From Chamaecrista fasciculata (taxonomy: Eukaryota; Streptophyta; Magnoliopsida; Fabales; Fabaceae): a stretch of 64,000 nt of DNA. Positions 59,481 through 64,000 of the stretch are shown piece after piece. The notes below the pieces were generated by a model that was not told the origin of the DNA, did no database searches, and saw only the letters and a program-made list of their open reading frames with translations. How positions within the stretch are numbered: position 1 is the stretch's first letter; the number at the start of each line of letters is the position of its first letter. The stretch lies in contig QANZ01015968.1 in the NCBI GenBank assembly GCA_003254925.1, positions 1 to 64,000 on the forward strand, given 5' to 3'. A program made the translations under genes and the position numbers.

Positions 59481-60306
59481 TAAAATATCATCAGTTAACT
59501 ACTGATTTAATTGATTAAACTGTTCTATATATCCATAACTCGACATTTTTTTTAATAATTAGTCTAATTTTTAACATATGAATAAAATAATTAAGTTATT
59601 AAATGGATAATTCATTATTCAAATTTATGCAAAAACAGTTACTCTGTTTTTTATGCCAAAATTTGGTTCTATATATATTTTTTTCCAATTCTTATATTTT
59701 TTTTGTTGTATTTTGGTCCTATATCTTTAAGTCAGGTCCCAATTTGGTCCCATATTTTTTCTATTGCAGATTTGGTCTCATATCTTTGGATCATGTGTAG
59801 AATTGGTCTCATATCTTTGATTTAGATGTAGAATTGGTCTTATATTTTTGGATCATCATGTGTAAAATTGGTTTCATATCTTTAAATCAAGTAGAACTAA
59901 TGTTGAAATCTTTTGCAAAGATATGAGACTAACTTGACCAAAAGATGAGATAAAAAATGATATAGGACCAAATTGAGACCTTTTGCTAAGATATGAAACT
60001 AAAAGTGCAACAAAAAAAATATAGTACCAAATTGAGAACTGAGCAAAAGATATGAGACTAAATATATCCTTTAACCTTTTTCTTTTAATATTTTCATAAT
60101 TTATTTAATTTTTTTAACATAATAATAAAAGAAAAGACTTTAAGGATATAGGGCAAAACGCAGTATTTAGTTGTTAATTAGAATACATACATTGCCATAG
60201 CCAACCAACCACTCTTGTTCACAATACAAGTTTCATTTCTCAACTAACATATTTTGCAAAGTGTACTACACACTTACCAGTCAGAAAGCATTAGAAAAAC
60301 CAAAAG
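59481..60306 (+). promoter_or_regulatory. Upstream region of the L18a-like gene
   Basis: 59650-60070 is a decayed inverted-repeat element with 'tttggtcctatatcttt' on the left and its complement on the right. The remaining ~230 bp (60071-60306) are the likely proximal promoter and leader. No certain TATA box. The start codon is preceded by ACCAAAAG. Confidence 0.35.
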
Positions 60307-63300
60307 ATGAGTGAACCACATCACTATGGCACATTCCAGCCTGTCAAGAACTACCCTTCAGCGCCGCCGGAGCCGCCACCGCCACCGCCAACCACCTTCC
60401 CACAGCCTGTTCCACCGCCGGGTGCCGCCGAGCCACCACCTCCGCCGCCGCCGGGTGCTCCTTACTATGTTCAAAGCTACCAAGCCGTTCCGGGTATGGC
60501 TAATAATAAGAATAATGTAAATTAACATGTATATATTGGTGGTTTTAGTCTTTTGGGTAGGGAAGTACTACATGACATTGTGTTTTTCGATTTCAATTAT
60601 TATAATAATTCTTTAATGGTGGTTTTTCTTTATACTATATCACTACAGCTCTAGTCAAGCAAGTGGAATTTTTCTTTACTACAGTTATCAATTTTTAAAG
60701 ATCCCCAAATATGATTTTTCTTTTTTTTGTCAAAGTCGATTCCCAGATATCATTTTAGCCTTGTTCTGTTCATGGATGTGCATGAAGAGACACTCAATTT
60801 CAATTTCCAGTCAGTACATTATGATACAAATTAGGTCTGAATTTTTATATATAAAATTTTAGGTCAAAACCTCAAATTAGTCCCAAATGTATGGGGTGAA
60901 TTTTTTTTGGTCATAGGGTGAATTTCAAATTAATCCTAAATGTTTAATTTGTTTCAAATTGGTCAAACATATTTTCATAATTATTCAAATTGGTCTTAAA
61001 CTTATTTTCCGGGTCGTGATTTGACCTCATTTGCTAATGATCTCAACCGGATAGGGAAAGAACTCTTCAAGAATTAACACAGTTTTGAAATTGTCGCGTT
61101 TGAATTTGAAATGAGAAAGATATGATTAACTTCACTTGTTTAACTGTAAAGCAAAACAACCCACTTTCAAGATTTAATTTGACTTCGTTTGTTGGCGGTT
61201 CTAACTTGATAGAGAAAGTATTTGTCAAAAGTAACTTGTAATTAACTCTGGACTCGTCGTCTCTGAACTTAAAACGAAATAGATATGACTACATATTCAT
61301 TAGTTTCGAACCAATTTGAGAAATTATAAAAATATATAAGATTAATCTGAAATGAATTTGAGGTTTTGACCTAAAATTTATTATATTTTTGTTGCAAGGT
61401 TCATATCAATCAAAATAACAAGTTTTTTCTAATTGTATGAATCATATTTATGATTAAAAGGAAAGAATCTCGCGATAGAAATATAATGGTTAAAGGGTCA
61501 TTTTGGTCCTAAATGTATGCCTTAATGTTCATTTTGGTCTATTATGTTTCAAAATGTTCAAATTAGTCCTAAATGTTGGTAAAATGATTCATTTTGGTCA
61601 TAAATGTTGGTAAAATGTTTCATATTGGTCCTAAACTATTGAATTTTGTCATATTTATCTCATCTCTCATTTCAAGTTCACAAGACTTGTTAAGAGGAAC
61701 TCATAGCTCTGAATTCACCGCACTCAAATTTTAAACGAGGGAAATATGATCAACTTTGCTCGTTTGACCATGAAACGAGCAATTTACTTCTAGGACCGAT
61801 TTGACCTCGTTTGTTGACGACCTCAACTGGACAGAAAAATAACTATTCGAGAAAAATACATAGCTGTAAACTCATCACGTTTGAACTTGAAACAAGTCAT
61901 ATTCAATAGTTTGGGACCAAAATGAAACATTTTGCAAACATTTAGGACCAATTTGTACATTTTGAAACATAATGGACCAAAACGAACATTAGGACATACA
62001 TTTAGGACTAAAATGACTTTTTAACTAAATATAAATAACTTCGTTTAAGTTTAATTTGTTTCCTTATAAATTACAAGGTTTTGTTTATGACGTTAATTGT
62101 TGTTCAGGATATCCAGTCGCTGAAGGAAGACCTGTGAGACAACGTAGACTTCGTTGCTGTGGTCTCGGTTGTGGTTGGTTCCTGTAAGTAAAATTTTCAA
62201 AGCTTTTCAGTTTAGTCCCTGAATTATTCTGCCTTCCTCTGTTTTTCAATGCTTTTTAGACATTCACGTACATGTGCTTTTTAGACATTCTGTTTTGTGG
62301 GTTATGCTCTACAATCTTGATCTATTTTGTTCTTATGTTAGGAAAATATTCTTGGATTTCTATTGTTAATTTTTGCCTTGCAATCTTTGATTTGGTACTA
62401 CATGAACAAAAGAGAATGGTGAAACGGTAATTATATCCCATAGGCATAGCTATGGATGGTAATGAACTAATGATTATGGAATAGGACAATTTTTTAAAAT
62501 TTTTTTTTTCAAGTATATATGGTTACAATAGTCAATAACAACTATTTAAATAAATTAATGAATAATGGACTTAATGATTAATATAAATTAAAGGTCAAAG
62601 TACATTTTTTTGTCTTATTTTTTTTTGTCCAGGTCTCAATTTAATTCTGTAGTTTTTTCTGTTATACTTTTGGTCTCATATCTTTTACTTAGGTCTCAAT
62701 TTAATTATGTATTTTTTCCGTTACACTTTTGGTCTCATATATTTTGGTTAGGTTGTAGATTTGAGCTCATATTTTTACAAAAGGTTCCAGATTATAAGAC
62801 TAAGGTTGAAACTTTTTGCAAAGACATGAGATATAGGACTAATAGTGCACTTTGACCTAAGTAAATATGATACCAAAAGTGCAACAAAAGATATGATACC
62901 AAAAAAGATATAAGATCAATTAGGCATTTAATCAAAAGATATGATACCAAAAGTGATAAAAAAAAAACAGACCCAAATTAAGATCCAAACAAAAGATATA
63001 GGACTAATATTACACCTAAGTAAATATTGATCAAAACCCAAACTATACAAGTTCAAATATGTAAGCGTAGATTTCCACCAAAAAAGAAATATTTAAGCGT
63101 AGATATTGTTTGCCTTTTGTGCATCAAACATAATAAAACAGTTGGACTAATGAAACAAATTAAAATAGTTTCACGTTTATCACTTGAGAGAAATTGTAAA
63201 AGATTTGGCCATTGCAAGAGAGTGAGATAGACCCTTTTGAATTACTTTAGTTTGTAAATATGTATGTCTTAAATTTGTCTCTTTTACGTGAAGGTTCATA

Positions 63301-63408
63301 ATAGGTTTCTTGCTTGTTGCTATCCCATGGTATGTTGGAGTAATCATTCTGATCTGTTCAAGAGTAGACTACCGAGAGAAACCTGGCTTCATTGCTTGTT
63401 CAATTGCT
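60307..63408 (+). CDS. 60S ribosomal protein L18a-like membrane protein (3' end outside window)
   Basis: Exons 60307-60493, 62108-62183 and 63294-63408, with GT/AG borders and phases 1, 2 and 0, give 126 residues; at least one more exon lies beyond 64000. Residues 1-~58 are Pro-rich (APPEPPPPPPTTFPQPVPPP). Then come YPVAEGRPVRQRRLRCCGLG, a hydrophobic segment (CGWFLFIIGFLLVAIPWYVG), a second one (VIILICSRV), and DYREKPGFIACSIA, as in Arabidopsis At1g29970-type proteins. Despite the family name, the sequence is that of a small two-helix membrane protein, not the ribosomal L18a subunit. Its function is not clear from sequence. Both introns are filled with MITEs. No lesions in the visible part. 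Confidence 0.88.
60861..61372. mobile_element. Inverted-repeat MITE in intron 1 of the L18a-like gene
   Basis: Ends AGGTCAAAACCTCAAATT and AATTTGAGGTTTTGACCT (18 bp, perfect). AT-rich flanks (taaaatttt / aaaatttat) are compatible with a slipped 9-bp duplication but not identical. Same family as 43212-44011. Confidence 0.75.
61488..62026. mobile_element. MULE-type MITE in intron 1, long inverted repeats
   Basis: Left end GGTTAAAGGGTCATTTTGGT; right end reversed AGTTAAAAAGTCATTTTAGT. The inverted repeat runs ~100 bp (CCTAAATGTATG, TTATGTTTCAAAATGT in both arms). Flanks aaatataat (61479-61487) and aaatataaa (62027-62035) agree at 8 of 9 positions. Confidence 0.8.
62592..62858. mobile_element. 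Small inverted-repeat MITE in intron 2
   Basis: Left end AAGGTCAAAGTACATTTT; right end reversed AGGTCAAAGTGCACTATT. The interior has 'ggtctcaatttaatt' repeats. A similar decayed stretch continues to ~63020. Confidence 0.5.
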
Positions 63409-63807
63409 GTAAGTCATTCTTTCTTTCTATTTTCATTTGTGATTTTGAATGTTTGACAAACGAGTATTTTTTTTTTTAAAAGTGAGTTGGTAAAGTAATA
63501 AAGAATTTTTTTTATATAGTTAGAAATTATAGATAAATTTTTGATTAAATTTTCTTTTAAAAAGTGAATAATTGTTTTTCTCTTTGTCGACTGACTTACT
63601 ATGATACATGTGAGAGAGAAATAGTCAATCTCAACAATTCAAGTTGAAAATAACATCAGAAACCAGACGAAATCATATTTTGCACTAACGATGGAACAAA
63701 TGTAAAAGTTTGAAGATAAAAATGAAACAAAAAATAATTTTAGTACCATAATGAAACTGATTTCATAGTTTGAGGAGAAAAATATTATTTGAGCTTAAAA
63801 AAAATTT

Positions 63808-64000
63808 AGGCGAAAACCTCATTTTGGTCTATAATGTTTAACCTACATTCCATTGTGGTCCTGAGTATTTTTTTGTTCCGTTTTGATCATTAACCTTTTC
63901 CTATAGTTCTATTTTACTCCTTAATAAATTCCATGTTGGTCCTAATAAAGTTCTGAATAAAATATGGTTATATCTTTATCGTTTCAAGTCTATCTGAATG
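63808..64000. mobile_element. MITE arm cut by the window end
   Basis: Begins AGGCGAAAACCTCATTTTGG and continues with 'ttttggtc' units, the left-arm form of the same family as 60861. The right arm is outside the window. Confidence 0.5.

Noticed and set aside
60311-60520. Second frame over exon 1 of the L18a-like gene
   Set aside because: Shadow of the Pro-rich exon in another frame.

Overview
The window looks like nuclear DNA of a eudicot plant, most likely woody. It is AT-rich, its genes carry spliceosomal introns with GT/AG borders, and most of it is nested, decayed transposable elements. I find three real genes. (1) A five-exon CC-NB-ARC-LRR disease-resistance gene runs on + (24626-32384, 1510 aa). 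(2) A complete 12-exon gene runs on - (42700-35608, 759 aa) for an NTMC2T6-type membrane-tethered SMP/C2 lipid-binding protein. (3) The first three exons of a gene for a '60S ribosomal protein L18a-like' small membrane protein run on + (60307-63408), and that gene leaves the window. All three models come from splice sites and reading phase that close exactly.

Layout. 1-2513: parts of Ty3/gypsy elements on -. 2517-14566: two copies of a composite block (copia tail, LRR pseudogene fragment, AT-rich spacer), each broken by different later insertions. These include a PIF/Harbinger-like element with a nested hAT MITE in copy B, and a Ty3-type LTR in copy A. Next to that LTR sits a kinesin motor fragment. 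14.9-24.6 kb: a Helitron-type end, a non-autonomous Ty3 element with two LTRs and broken gag, and a duplicated spacer in which one copy carries a SINE and the other a MULE-type MITE. 24.6-34.5 kb: the NLR gene and two convergent copia tails. 35.6-43 kb: the NTMC2T6 gene, with gypsy and copia pieces in intron 10. 45-48.4 kb: a foldback MITE and an 872-bp pure GAT microsatellite. 49.6-54 kb: a SINE with a perfect target duplication, a LINE split by a ~1-kb TRIM-like element, and a 983-bp foldback element. 55.7-59.5 kb: an LTR-like repeat and a likely solo LTR. 60.3-64 kb: the L18a-like gene with MITEs in its introns.

The three genes have unrelated roles (immune receptor, lipid transfer at membrane contact sites, small membrane protein), and nothing suggests they work as a unit. 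I found no convincing new biological system. The main value is a readable order of insertions, with several empty-site/filled-site pairs inside the window, plus signs of assembly joins: each of the four single N bases sits at a sequence discontinuity.
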